This document shows, piece after piece, positions 8,693 to 17,500 of a stretch of DNA of 48,684 bases. A program made the position numbers and the translations under genes. The DNA is from Candidatus Peribacteraceae bacterium (GTDB lineage: Bacteria; Patescibacteriota; Gracilibacteria; Peribacterales; Peribacteraceae): assembly GCA_028711345.1 (NCBI GenBank), contig JAQTSK010000009.1:1-48684 (forward strand), written 5' to 3'. The notes beneath the pieces were generated by a model. The model made no database searches, had not been told where the DNA came from, and saw nothing but the letters and a program-made list of their open reading frames with translations. How positions within the stretch are numbered: the stretch's first letter is position 1; every line of letters starts with the position of its first letter.

Positions 8693-9018
8693 GTCTTTCT
8701 CATACCGAAGTATTGGGAATAATCCGCAACTACATTGCTCTCGTTCGTGCGGCAGGCGTTCCGGTTTCCGAAGTGCGCTTGTTCGGCTCGCGCGCGCGCG
8801 GCAAGGAACACGACTGGAGTGACATTGATCTCTGCGTTGTTTCGTCTTCTTTCGGGAAAGATTACTCCGAAGAGATGAGCCTATTGCTCACGCTGACCAT
8901 GAAAATGGATTCCCCCGTCCCCATCGAACCCATCCCCTTCGCGCCGAAGGATCTTAACGAAAAGTACAGCACGCTTGCGTCGGAGATTCGGAAGTATGGA
9001 AAGAAGGTGGCGGTGTGA
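8689..9018 (+). CDS. MNT-type nucleotidyltransferase, antitoxin partner of HEPN
   Basis: 109 aa. The polymerase-beta-like core motif LFGSRARGKEHDWSDIDL, with G-S and the D-x-D pair, is intact around residues 29-47. The ATG overlaps the HEPN stop as ATGA, the usual coupling of such pairs. In characterised HEPN/MNT systems this enzyme adds AMP groups to the HEPN toxin and neutralises it. The length fits minimal nucleotidyltransferases. Because its partner is frameshifted, the pair may no longer work as a toxin-antitoxin system. Confidence 0.88.
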   Translation: MSLSHTEVLGIIRNYIALVRAAGVPVSEVRLFGSRARGKEHDWSDIDLCVVSSSFGKDYSEEMSLLLTLTMKMDSPVPIEPIPFAPKDLNEKYSTLASEIRKYGKKVAV

Positions 9019-9025
9019 AATGGAT

Positions 9026-9334
9026 TCATTTCCATCGACCAACATTCTTTCTTTCCTTGTTCCTGAAAGCCTGTTCCAGATCAATGGCAAAATAATTCGC
9101 AATGGCACAAATTTGCTTGAGCGCATCGGCAAGCTCATCTTCCACCAATCCTGTGCCGGTGTCTGTTTTGATCCCATCAATCTTCCGTACACTCTTGAAC
9201 AATTCACCGACTTCTTCACCAAGCATTAAACATCTTTGTATTGCATTCAGAGAATCGAATTCTGCTTTTATACCGGTTTTCAGGATGTATTCCTGAATAT
9301 CTCGAAGAAGAGGCTTACTTTTGAGTGTTGTCAT
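9026..9334 (-). CDS. MazG-like nucleotide pyrophosphohydrolase
   Basis: 102 aa, a single all-alpha NTP-PPase domain. It shows the paired acidic helices of the family: EEVGEL near residues 40-45 and EDELADAL near 65-72, which bind Mg and the triphosphate. Members hydrolyse (d)NTPs to monophosphates for house-cleaning or stress control. It faces the MNT gene tail to tail with a 7-base gap and is divergent from topA. A TATCAT box lies 9 bases before the start. Confidence 0.85.
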   Translation of the reverse strand: MTTLKSKPLLRDIQEYILKTGIKAEFDSLNAIQRCLMLGEEVGELFKSVRKIDGIKTDTGTGLVEDELADALKQICAIANYFAIDLEQAFRNKERKNVGRWK

Positions 9335-9418
9335 AATGATACCATGATAGTGGAAAACATCGATTTCGAATAACTCCCTTTGACAAACCTTCTCCTCTCG
9401 TCGACCCTGTCACCCGTT

Positions 9419-11785
9419 ATGCCAAAGCACCTTGTTATCGTCGAAAGTCCCACGAAGGCCAAAACCATCAAGCGGTTTCTGGGGAAGGATTACGACGTCC
9501 AGTCCAGCATGGGCCACATCCGCGACCTGCCGACCAGCGAGATCGGCATCGACACCGAACACGACTACGAACCGACGTACGTGATCCCGAAGGAGAAAAT
9601 GACGACGGTGAAGAACCTGAAAGCGGCGTACAAGGAGGCGGATGACCTCTACCTCGCGACTGATGAAGACCGCGAAGGGGAAGCCATCGGGTGGCATCTG
9701 CTGCAGGCGTTGAAAGTGCCGAAGCCCGCGACCGTCAAGCGCATCGTCTTCCACGAGATCACGGAGGAAGCCATCAAAGCCGCGATTGCAAATCCGCGAA
9801 CGATCGATCAGAAGCTGGTCGATGCGCAGCAGGCGCGGCGCGTTCTCGATCGGCTCGTGGGATACACGCTCTCCCCGTTCCTCTGGAAGAAAGTCTATCG
9901 GGGTCTGTCGGCGGGACGCGTCCAGTCCGTCGTCGTCCGACTGATCGTCGATCGCGAGCGGCTGATCAAAGCATTCAAAGCGGAGGAGTACTGGACCATC
10001 GCTGCCGATCTCAAAAAGGAAACGGGCGAGGATTTCACGGCAGATCTGAAAGCGAAGAACGGCGAGGCGTTCGTTCCGAAGAATAAGGAAGAAGCCGATC
10101 AGGTATTGGCGGATACCAAAGATGGAGCTTTCGCCGTGGAAAAGATGGAAACGAAAGAGCTGACCAAGACTCCGCCGCCGCCGTTCACGACCTCCACTCT
10201 CCAGCAGGAGGCGGCGCGCAAGCTCGGATTTTCCGTGAAACAGACGATGGTGGTGGCGCAGCAGCTCTACGAAGGTATGAGCCTCGGCAAGGGGGCGGGG
10301 ACAACCGGTCTCATCACCTACATGCGTACGGACTCCGTCCACTTGAGTGAGAAAGCGGTTGCGGACGCGACTGCAACGATCAGCAAGCTCTACGGCAAAG
10401 AGTACACGCTCACCTCTCCCCGTCAGTACAAAACCAAGAGCAAGGGCGCGCAGGAAGCGCACGAAGCCATCCGCCCGACCGAGGTCTCGCGCACGCCGCA
10501 GTCGGTCGCCGATGTACTCGATGATCAGCAACTCAAGCTCTACACGCTGATCTGGAACCGGACGATGGCGACGCAGATGGCGCCGGCAGAGATCAAGCGC
10601 GTCGGTGCGAACATCGCCGTCAGCGGCAATGGAACCACGTACACATTCCGCGCGACGGGACAGACCATCCTCTTCGACGGATTCCTCCGCGTGTACTTCG
10701 AGGACAAGGATGAGGAGCAGATGGAGAAGGAGAAAGCGGCCGGCGAACACGAAGGTGAAAAATTCCTGCCTTCGTTGGAGGAAGGAGAGAAGCTCACTTG
10801 CGACGAGATCACTCCGGAGCAGCATTTCACCAAACCGCCACCACGTTACACGGAAGCCAGTCTGGTCAAGAAGCTGGAGGAGGAAGGCATCGGACGGCCG
10901 TCGACCTACGCGCCGACCATCTCCACGGTTCAGCAACGGGGGTACATCCTGAAGGAGAACAAGCAATTGATTCCGCAGGACATCGCATTCACCGTCACCG
11001 ATCTCCTGTCGGAACACTTCAAGGACATCGTCGATCTGAAATTCACGGCGAAGATGGAAGGGCGCCTCGACGACATCGCCGAAGGCAAGGAAGAGTGGGT
11101 GCCGTTCATGCGCGGCTTCTTCGAACCGTTTTCGGCACTCGTCGCCTCCAAGACGAAGGAGATCAAAAAAGAAGATGTGATGAAGGACCGCGAACTCGGC
11201 AAGGATCCGGAGACGGGTCTGCCCATCGTCGTCCGGACAGGACGTTTCGGCGCGTACGTGCAACTCGGACTCTGGGACAAGGAGAAGGGGAAGAAGGCGA
11301 AGCCGAAGGCCGTCTCGCTGCTCAAGACCATGAAGACCGACACGGTCACGCTGGAGGAAGCCATCAACCTTTTGTCTTTCCCGAAACAGCTTGGCAAGAA
11401 CGATCAGGGCGAACCGGTCGAACTGCACCTCGGACGCTTCGGCCCGTACGTCAAAGCCGGCACGACGAGCGCCTCGTTGCCGAAAACCATGCACCCGTTC
11501 GATGTGGATTTCACAGTCGCGCTGCAGCTGATCGCCGACCGGCATGCGAAAGTCAACGCCGCGCCGCTTGCGACACTCGGAACGGATCCGGTTTCCAAAG
11601 GGCAGATTCTGGTGAAGGACGGCCGCTACGGCCCCTACGTCACGGACGGAACCACCAATGCATCACTCTCCAAGAAGATTGAACCTGCGATGCTCACGCT
11701 GGATCAGGCCGTCGAGATTCTGGCGAAGAAGCGGGCGGCGGGTCCGGGGAAGAGGCCGTTTCGAAAGTTCAAGAGAGCGGAGTAA
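9419..11785 (+). CDS. topA: DNA topoisomerase I (type IA)
   Basis: 788 aa from the ATG at 9419, where the TOPRIM domain starts at once (HLVIVESPTKAKTI). The acidic TOPRIM motif YLATDEDREGEA lies near residue 80. The active-site tyrosine is Tyr301 in GLITYMRTDS. The TAS-I motif EGIGRPSTYAPTI follows. The C-terminus has no Cys zinc fingers. It has three Toprim C-terminal repeats (TGRFGAYVQLG, LGRFGPYVKAG, DGRYGPYVTDG) and a basic tail. It relaxes negatively supercoiled DNA. A 711-aa open frame on the opposite strand is a codon-bias shadow. Confidence 0.97.
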   Translation: MPKHLVIVESPTKAKTIKRFLGKDYDVQSSMGHIRDLPTSEIGIDTEHDYEPTYVIPKEKMTTVKNLKAAYKEADDLYLATDEDREGEAIGWHLLQALKVPKPATVKRIVFHEITEEAIKAAIANPRTIDQKLVDAQQARRVLDRLVGYTLSPFLWKKVYRGLSAGRVQSVVVRLIVDRERLIKAFKAEEYWTIAADLKKETGEDFTADLKAKNGEAFVPKNKEEADQVLADTKDGAFAVEKMETKELTKTPPPPFTTSTLQQEAARKLGFSVKQTMVVAQQLYEGMSLGKGAGTTGLITYMRTDSVHLSEKAVADATATISKLYGKEYTLTSPRQYKTKSKGAQEAHEAIRPTEVSRTPQSVADVLDDQQLKLYTLIWNRTMATQMAPAEIKRVGANIAVSGNGTTYTFRATGQTILFDGFLRVYFEDKDEEQMEKEKAAGEHEGEKFLPSLEEGEKLTCDEITPEQHFTKPPPRYTEASLVKKLEEEGIGRPSTYAPTISTVQQRGYILKENKQLIPQDIAFTVTDLLSEHFKDIVDLKFTAKMEGRLDDIAEGKEEWVPFMRGFFEPFSALVASKTKEIKKEDVMKDRELGKDPETGLPIVVRTGRFGAYVQLGLWDKEKGKKAKPKAVSLLKTMKTDTVTLEEAINLLSFPKQLGKNDQGEPVELHLGRFGPYVKAGTTSASLPKTMHPFDVDFTVALQLIADRHAKVNAAPLATLGTDPVSKGQILVKDGRYGPYVTDGTTNASLSKKIEPAMLTLDQAVEILAKKRAAGPGKRPFRKFKRAE

Positions 11786-11857
11786 AGGGAGACAAGGATG
11801 ACCTGTCGGGAGTGTTCGTGCGTTCCCTTCGATATTCCGATCTCCGGTGAAGCCTGC

Positions 11858-11863
11858 TACACT
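11858..11863 (+). promoter_or_regulatory. Extended -10 box of the MBL-fold protein gene
   Basis: TGC-TACACT ends exactly 6 bases before the ATG at 11870, which places the predicted transcription start at or next to the A of the start codon. Confidence 0.55.
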
Positions 11864-11869
11864 CCCCGC

Positions 11870-12400
11870 ATGCTTACCTTCACCCCCAAGAACGGCGCCG
11901 CCTGCACCGTGAAAATCGATTCAGTCACCTTTGATGTTTTCCCCGCCGAAGCTCCGAAAGAGGGCTGGGCGCTCCTCAGTCATCCGGAGGAAACGATGAA
12001 GAGCAAGCAGGTGGTCAGCTGGCCCGGCGAGTACGATTTTGCGGGGATCTCCATCCGCGCGGTGGGGCAGGATCTGGGACGGCAGGTGTCGTATTCGTGC
12101 AACATGGAAGGCGTCAAAGTGGCGTTCGTCGACACGCCTATCCTGGAATGGCCGGACGCCGATCAGGACAAGATGGGTGACGTCGATATTCTGGTGATCG
12201 CCGCCGATGATCCGAAGAAAGTGACCGCATTGGTGGAGGCGGTGGACCCGCGCGTCATCATCCTCTTCTCCGTGAAAGGGGGAGATCTCGCAGGCGTCGC
12301 CAAGGCGTGTGGCATGGCAACGCTCCAGACCGTCGACGAGTACAAGGTGAAACAGGGTGCGCTGCCGCAGGACAACAGGCAGGTGGTGGTGCTCGGATAA
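11870..12400 (+). CDS. MBL-fold (UlaG-like) protein lacking metal ligands
   Basis: 176 aa. The pattern SWPGEYDFAGISIRAVG, followed by VAFVDTPI, DILVIAADD and VDPRVIILFS, matches short UlaG-like Zn-dependent hydrolases of the metallo-beta-lactamase fold. The HxHxDH motif and the other His ligands are absent, so it is probably not a metal hydrolase. The function is unknown. The start at 11870 follows a -10 box by 6 bases. It follows topA by 84 bases in the same direction and may be independently transcribed. Confidence 0.65.
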   Translation: MLTFTPKNGAACTVKIDSVTFDVFPAEAPKEGWALLSHPEETMKSKQVVSWPGEYDFAGISIRAVGQDLGRQVSYSCNMEGVKVAFVDTPILEWPDADQDKMGDVDILVIAADDPKKVTALVEAVDPRVIILFSVKGGDLAGVAKACGMATLQTVDEYKVKQGALPQDNRQVVVLG

Positions 12401-12427
12401 ATCCGGACCTATCCGAAAGGCTTGTTG

Positions 12428-12712
12428 TTATTCAACGCCCAAAACACGCCGATGGTCGCCTGTTGATATCAGGATCAACACGAGGTGTTTGCTGTCTTTG
12501 ACATATTGTAGCAACCAGTCCGGTCCGATGTGACAGGCGCGAGTTCCCTGCAGATCGCCATGCAGACCGTGGTCATGATAGCTTTCGGGCAGTCGGATTC
12601 CTGCGGCGAGTAGATCGATCACCTGTTCGAGTTTGCCAGTATCAAGCCCTGTTTTTGCAAGGTATTTGTAATCCTGTCTGTACCGATTGGTGGCAACGAC
12701 GGCAAACTTCAT
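12428..12712 (-). CDS. yafQ: YafQ-family toxin (RelE/ParE superfamily mRNA interferase)
   Basis: 94 aa, close to the usual ~92. The four catalytic positions known from E. coli YafQ (His50, His63, Asp67, His87) have counterparts in the order DHGL, CHIGPDW and STGDH. The KLEQVIDLLAAG and LPESYHDH segments are also typical. YafQ cuts mRNA on the ribosome. The ATG at 12712 overlaps the dinJ stop codon by one base (TGATG), so the two are translationally coupled. A TTG at 12715 is a possible alternative start. Confidence 0.92.
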   Translation of the reverse strand: MKFAVVATNRYRQDYKYLAKTGLDTGKLEQVIDLLAAGIRLPESYHDHGLHGDLQGTRACHIGPDWLLQYVKDSKHLVLILISTGDHRRVLGVE

Positions 12713-12984
12713 CAACTACGGAGAATATCCTCATGCATTTCCTTTGCCGATACATATCTCTTGCCGTATTTCTTCGCCCAAGCTATTTCCTTTAGTATCT
12801 CCTTCTCCTCTTGCGGTGTCAGGCCATTCTCCGTGAGCATTTCAAAAGGAATCCCCTTTTTCTCAATGATTTGTATCAGGTAGACGTTGATGGCGGTGCT
12901 GAGATTCATACCGAGCTTTTCCAGGATGCGTTGTGCACCCTTCTTCGTCGCGGCGTTTGTCCGAACTTGGATGGTGGTGGTCAT
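12712..12984 (-). CDS. dinJ: DinJ/RelB-family antitoxin
   Basis: 90 aa. The N-terminal ribbon-helix-helix (TTIQVRTNAATKKGAQRILEK, then LGMNLSTAINVYL) dimerises and binds operator DNA. The C-terminal part (GLTPQEEKEILKEIAWAKK) wraps the toxin. The start at 12984 fits the domain start and lies 6 bases after a TATACT box. It is the first gene of a two-gene operon with yafQ. Autorepression by DinJ is expected from the family. Confidence 0.92.
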   Translation of the reverse strand: MTTTIQVRTNAATKKGAQRILEKLGMNLSTAINVYLIQIIEKKGIPFEMLTENGLTPQEEKEILKEIAWAKKYGKRYVSAKEMHEDILRS

Positions 12985-12990
12985 GGAATC

Positions 12991-13019
12991 AGTATAAAAG
13001 TATGTAGTGACAATGTCCA
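12991..13019 (-). promoter_or_regulatory. Promoter of the dinJ-yafQ operon
   Basis: On the minus strand, TGGACA (13014-13019), a 17-base spacer and TATACT (12991-12996), then 6 bases to the ATG of dinJ. It is a complete sigma-70-type promoter that predicts a leaderless transcript. Confidence 0.65.
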
Positions 13020-13075
13020 TACGATATATGATGGGAGTGCGGGAGCACGAGCCCAAGGTGCTATGATTTCACTGT

Positions 13076-13150
13076 GGTCCTGTAGTTCAATGGATAGAAC
13101 GACCCTCTCCTAAGGGGTAGATGCAGGTTCGATTCCCGCCAGGACCACCA
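13076..13150 (+). tRNA. trnR(CCU): tRNA-Arg (anticodon CCT)
   Basis: The acceptor stem GGTCCTG pairs with CAGGACC. The D arm is GTTC...GAAC, and the anticodon stem ACCCT/GGGGT holds the loop CTCCTAA, giving anticodon CCT. The T arm contains GGTTCGATTCC. The CCA end is encoded at 13148-13150. It decodes AGG. Confidence 0.95.
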
Positions 13151-13157
13151 TTCGACT

Positions 13158-13183
13158 CGTCACGGCGCTTGAGAACACCGTGA
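13158..13183 (+). terminator. Hairpin downstream of tRNA-Arg
   Basis: GTCACGG and CCGTGAC form a stem with a 12-base loop, 8 bases after the tRNA. There is no good T-run, so it may be a processing or weak termination signal. Confidence 0.4.
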
Positions 13184-13221
13184 CTCGCTCATGCTAAACC
13201 ATCCTGTTACCCGCTATTCGC

Positions 13222-13485
13222 TTGCCGCTGCCCGCTTCCCATTTCTTCTACCTCGCCCGCTGCTGCGACGGTTCTCTGTACGCCGGAACGGCGAAGGATT
13301 TAAAGGAGCGTGAAGCGACACACAATGAAGGCAAAGGGGCCAAGTACACGCGGTCACGGTTGCCGGTTCGCTTCGTCTACAGCGAAAAATTCCGCACGTT
13401 GTCCTCCGCGCGACGGCGTGAAGCGGAGGTGAGGAAGTGGAAGAAGGAGGAGAAGGAGAGGTTGGTGAAGAAGCATATTGTCTGA
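13222..13485 (+). CDS. GIY-YIG nuclease-domain protein (UPF0213-like)
   Basis: 87 aa. The single GIY-YIG domain shows FFYLARCCDGSLYAGTAKDL near the start, then HNEGKGAKYTRSRLPV and REAEVRKWKKEEKERL, the standard pattern of the short YhbQ/UPF0213 family. These are putative nucleases of unclear physiological substrate. The only upstream start in a sensible place is TTG at 13222. The stop codon lies inside the left arm of a 104-base inverted repeat (13480-13583), so the repeat abuts or overlaps the gene end. Confidence 0.85.
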   Translation: MPLPASHFFYLARCCDGSLYAGTAKDLKEREATHNEGKGAKYTRSRLPVRFVYSEKFRTLSSARRREAEVRKWKKEEKERLVKKHIV

Positions 13486-13583
13486 ACCACGATTCACATG
13501 ATTAAAGGATTAGCTTGATTCTTGCTGCGGCTTCAATTTATTCATCGTGGTAATCCTTTAATCCTTCAAATCACGGTTCAGAC
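13480..13583. repeat. Inverted-repeat (MITE-like) element, copy 1
   Basis: The ends are GTCTGAACCACGATTCACAT and the near reverse complement AAATCACGGTTCAGAC. Inner arms with ATTAAAGGATTA and AATCCTTTAAT continue the pairing. There is no open frame. Copy 2 lies at 36265-36370 with the same outer and inner arms but a different loop. Confidence 0.85.
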
Positions 13584-13624
13584 AGGGGGTTTCCGGTCTT
13601 TCAGCATAAATGTGGAATATATGT

Positions 13625-13747
13625 TATAATAACACTTGTCTGGCTGTCTTACTTTGACAGCGCTGCCTCGTGGGCAGCCTTGCAGGCAAAGAGCTCATTG
13701 GAAACATTGGAATGTCCATTTTTGTCCGCCTCGTGGCGGCAAAGGAG
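13625..13747 (+). promoter_or_regulatory. Promoter and long 5' leader with two TCGT-loop hairpins and a Shine-Dalgarno site
   Basis: TATAAT lies at 13625-13630. Hairpin 1 is GCTGCC-TCGTG-GGCAGC at 13662-13678. Hairpin 2 is CCGCC-TCGT-GGCGG at 13726-13739. AAAGGAG (13741-13747) follows directly and lies 6 bases before the ATG at 13754. The second hairpin abuts the ribosome site and could control translation. This architecture is unlike the leaderless neighbours. Confidence 0.5.
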
Positions 13748-13753
13748 AATCGC

Positions 13754-14461
13754 ATGCACCGTTTTATCCTGGCCCTTTGGGCCGTATTCGTATGGATGTT
13801 GGTAGCTGACAGCGTGCCGGCGGCTGAGGTGAAAGTCACGCTCAGTGCCGAAAGCAATTGGCTGCCACTGTTGGTCTACAAGGTTGTGGATCCAACGCCC
13901 GCAGAGGCCGCCGCTGGGAAGCGGCCTGCGTACTATGCGGTGGACAAGCTGAAAGTTGGGGAGACCGTGAAGCTGTATGTCGGTGGGGTGCCCAACTATC
14001 AGGCCTATACCGCGCAGATCGCTGGATGGGACGGTGACGAGGCTGACGAGGCCGTCGTCACTCCCACGGACGACATCACCCTGAACGTCAGAGGGCTCAA
14101 CATTCCGTGGAATGCGCACCTGATCAAGGCCGAGTTCCCGGAGCCGTGGGCGATTGTCTGGATCGAGACGCCGGATTGGAAAAGCGGTTCGGTCGATGCT
14201 TGGTTCAAGCTTGAGCCTAAAGAGCGAACGCTTGCCAATTCCCCCAACGCTATTGCCGCGCTGACGCTAGGACTCGATGCATGCGCAAATCAATGGGCGC
14301 AGCGTGCAGACAAAGCAAAAGAGCGTTGCGGGCATATCTCGGCTGTGTCGAAGACGCCGATTAGTGCCGAAATGATCAAGCATGGATTGGGCGAAATCCT
14401 AAAACACCGTTATCCCTCACCAACGGTAGGGGATGCGGTCGAGCACCTGAAGAAAAAGTAG
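13754..14461 (+). CDS. Secreted protein of unknown function
   Basis: 235 aa. Residues 1-22 are a signal peptide (FILALWAVFVWMLVADSVPA, then AEV). The mature part starts as a beta-rich domain (VKVTLSAESNWLPLLVYKVV, LKVGETVKLYVGG) and ends in a helical C-terminus with two cysteines (LDACANQW, KERCGH). I do not recognise a family. The ATG at 13754 was chosen because it is preceded by a strong AAAGGAG and yields the signal peptide. It has a ~120-base leader and a good intrinsic terminator. This expression style differs from the rest of the window and hints at horizontal acquisition, which is only an inference. Confidence 0.75.
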   Translation: MHRFILALWAVFVWMLVADSVPAAEVKVTLSAESNWLPLLVYKVVDPTPAEAAAGKRPAYYAVDKLKVGETVKLYVGGVPNYQAYTAQIAGWDGDEADEAVVTPTDDITLNVRGLNIPWNAHLIKAEFPEPWAIVWIETPDWKSGSVDAWFKLEPKERTLANSPNAIAALTLGLDACANQWAQRADKAKERCGHISAVSKTPISAEMIKHGLGEILKHRYPSPTVGDAVEHLKKK

Positions 14462-14485
14462 TTCAAGTTTCCAATGAGCTCAACC

Positions 14486-14520
14486 AAGGCCGCAGCGCAC
14501 TCCGCGTTGCGGCCTTTTGG
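14486..14520 (+). terminator. Intrinsic terminator after the secreted protein gene
   Basis: AAGGCCGCA and TTGCGGCCTT form a strong stem around a GC-rich loop, followed by TTGGTTAT. It lies 25 bases after the stop codon. Confidence 0.75.
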
Positions 14521-14585
14521 TTATGTAAAACTTTCTTCTTATCCACCCGCTACCCGCTGATTGCTATCCGCAATCTTCACCTCCC

Positions 14586-17500
14586 TCACTTCTTCGTTTC
14601 CTTCTTCTGCAGCAGCGCAATCTGCTTGGTGAGTTCCGGCAACCATTCTTTCCCGCCCGCTTTCTCGATGTCCTCCTCCGCGAGCCGTAGCGTCGAACCG
14701 CTCACGCGCCATGCGCGGTGATGCTCGAGGAGCTGCATGACTTCGGCGGCGCTGACTTTTGATGTCAGTGTCACGACCAGCTCGCGCTTGGAGCCGAGGA
14801 TCGTCTCCATCTTCACTCTCTGGACGCCGGCGCGGCGACATGCCATGCGCAGCCGCAGGATCTGCACCAAGTACTCAGTCTGCTTCGGCAGCGGGCCGTA
14901 CTCTTCCTTCAGATCGTCCACGAGTTCTTTCAGCATCGCCTCATCCTCGCTGCCAGCGAGCTTCTGGTACATGCTGATCTTCTCCACCTCATCCGTGATG
15001 TAGTGGGCGGGCAGGAGCGCTTCGAACGGCAGGATGATCTCCACCGCACCGGATACATCCTCTTCCTCGTGCGTGGCGCCCGAGCGAAGATCGTCGACGG
15101 CGTTCTTGAGGAGCCGCAGGTAGTGGCTGACGCCGACGGTCGTCATGTTCCCCGATTGGCTGGCGCCGAGGATCTCGCCCGCACCGCGGATTTCCAGGTC
15201 ACGCATGGCGATCTGGAAGCCGCTGCCCAGTTCGCTCGCTTCGACGATTGCTCTGAGACGTTTCTTCGCGTCATCCTTGAGCCGTTGCGAGTGGTAGAGG
15301 AAGTACGAGTACGCCTGCACCGTCCCGCGACCGACGCGACCGCGTAGCTGGTAGAGCTGCGAAAGACCGAACTTCTCCGCCTCGTTCACGATCAGGGTGT
15401 TGGCTCTGGGCAGGTCGATCCCGTTCTCGATGATGGTGGAGCTGACCAGTACGTTGAATTTCCCCTCCTTGAACGCGAGGATCCGCTCTTCCAGCAGCTC
15501 CGGCTTCAGCTGGCCGTGCGTGACGACGAAGCTGGCCTGCGGCACCAGCGCGCGGAGCTTCATGGCGAAGGCGTCGATGGTTTCCACGCGGTTATGGAGC
15601 ATGTACACCTGACCGCCGCGACCGATCTCCTTCATGATCCCCTCCCGTACCAGTGCATCGGAATACTTCCGGACTTCGGTGATGATGGGGAGGCGGCCGG
15701 GGGGCGGCGTGGTGATCGTCGTGATGTCACGCAGCTTGTGCAGTCCGAGATTGAGCGTCCGCGGAATCGGCGTCGCCGTGAGCGTCAGGATGTCGACCGA
15801 TGATCGCAATTGCTTGAGTTTCTCCTTCTGTTTGACTCCGAAGCGCTGTTCCTCGTCGATGATCACGAGACCGAGGTTCTTGAAGACCACGTCATCCTGC
15901 AGCAGCCGATGGGTCCCGACGGCGATATCCACCTTGCCTTCTCTGAGTCTCTCCAGCGTCTCGCGTTGCTCGCTGTGGGTACGAAACCGCGAGAGCATTT
16001 CCGTGCGGACATTGAAGCCCTCCATACGCTTCTGCAGGCTGTGGTAGTGCTGATCGGCGAGGATGGTGATGGGCGAGAGCAGTGCAACCTGCCGTCCGCC
16101 TTGCACGGCTTTGAACGCCGCACGCATCGCCACTTCCGTCTTGCCGAAACCGACGTCGCCGCAGATCAGACGATCCATCGGGTGGCCGCTCTCCATGTCG
16201 CGTTTGATGTCATCGATCGCTTTCATCTGACCGGGTGTCTCGGTGTACTGAAATGCGTCGTCGAACTTCCGTTGTACTTCCGTATCTTCCGGAGAAGCGA
16301 TCCCTTTGGCTTTGGCGCGCTTTGCGTAGATCTCCAGGAGTTCGCGGGCGATCTCCTGCGTCTCTTCCGTGACTTTCTTCGTCACCTTCTTCCACTCGAC
16401 GGAGCCGAGGCGCGTGAGGACCGGCTCGTGCCCTTCCTCATGGACGAATTTGCTCAGCTTGTCCGCCTGATCCACGGGAACGAACAGCTTGTCGTTCTCC
16501 GCGTAGGTGATCTCCAGATACTCACGCTCCACTTGGTCCACTTCCTTCACCGTCATGCCTTCGAACCGTCCGATGCCGTGCTCCATGTGGACGACGAAGT
16601 CTCCCGCCTGCAGCGACGTGATGAAGTCGAGCGCAAGACGCTGGACGGAGCGCTGCTTGGCTTCACGCTTGAGTGAGAAAATTTCGCGGTCGGTGATGAG
16701 TGCGCACTGCAAGTCCGGATTTTGGAGGGAGTGCGGCAACAGCGAATCATCATCAGCTTCCACAATCGTCACACTTCCCGGTTTGCGCTCCGGTGACGGG
16801 AGCGATGGGATCAGTTCCTCCTTCAGCACCGCCCGCAACTCGTCCGCCCGCTTCGAGACGATCACGATGGTCCACTTCTGGTGGAGCTTGTCGCGGACGT
16901 CGTTCAGGAAATCCTGCAGCGTATAGAACTTGAGAACGGAGAGGTACCGCAGGTGCACGTGCACTTGGTCTCCCTGCGGGAAGCTGGTGATCTCGACGCG
17001 GTCGGCTTTCTCGGGGAACGCCATGTCCTCCTGCTCGTCGGTCACGAGGAGCGACGCTGCGGGAAACTGCTTCGGCAGGGTCTCGGTTTTGTCCCAGGAG
17101 AGCGGGTGGATGACGAGTGTTTTCGCAGACTCGTCCGGATGAGCGCTGCGGATGATCGCCTCCACCGTTCCGAACGAGAATCGCACCTGGAGAGGTTCCA
17201 TCTCCCCCACCGGGAAAATGTCGAGCGTATCGCCCAGACGCCGGTACTCACCCGGAGACAGCTCCGTGTCATCGGTATGTTCGTAGCCGGCATCGATCAG
17301 GCGGGTGAACAGGTCGGTGAATTCCGTCGCTTTCCCGACTGTGAGGTGAACGGCGCGTTCGATCAATTCCTTGAATGAGGGCAAAGACTTTTCCCACGTC
17401 GCTCTCTCCATCACCGCGATGCCGTCCCCGTGCATCATCCGCACCACCCCCGAGACGTCATCGGATGTCGGATCCTCGCCGAAGCGGACAGGGAACGCGT

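Noticed and set aside
9380-9418. Upstream TTG start and TTGACA box before topA
   Set aside because: The extra 13 residues precede the invariant TOPRIM start, and no -10 box follows the TTGACA at 16-18 bases.
9410-11545. A 711-codon open frame on the minus strand across topA
   Set aside because: It is antisense to the clearly conserved topA gene, is Arg/Phe/Leu-rich with no domain, and follows from the GC-rich third-position bias of topA.
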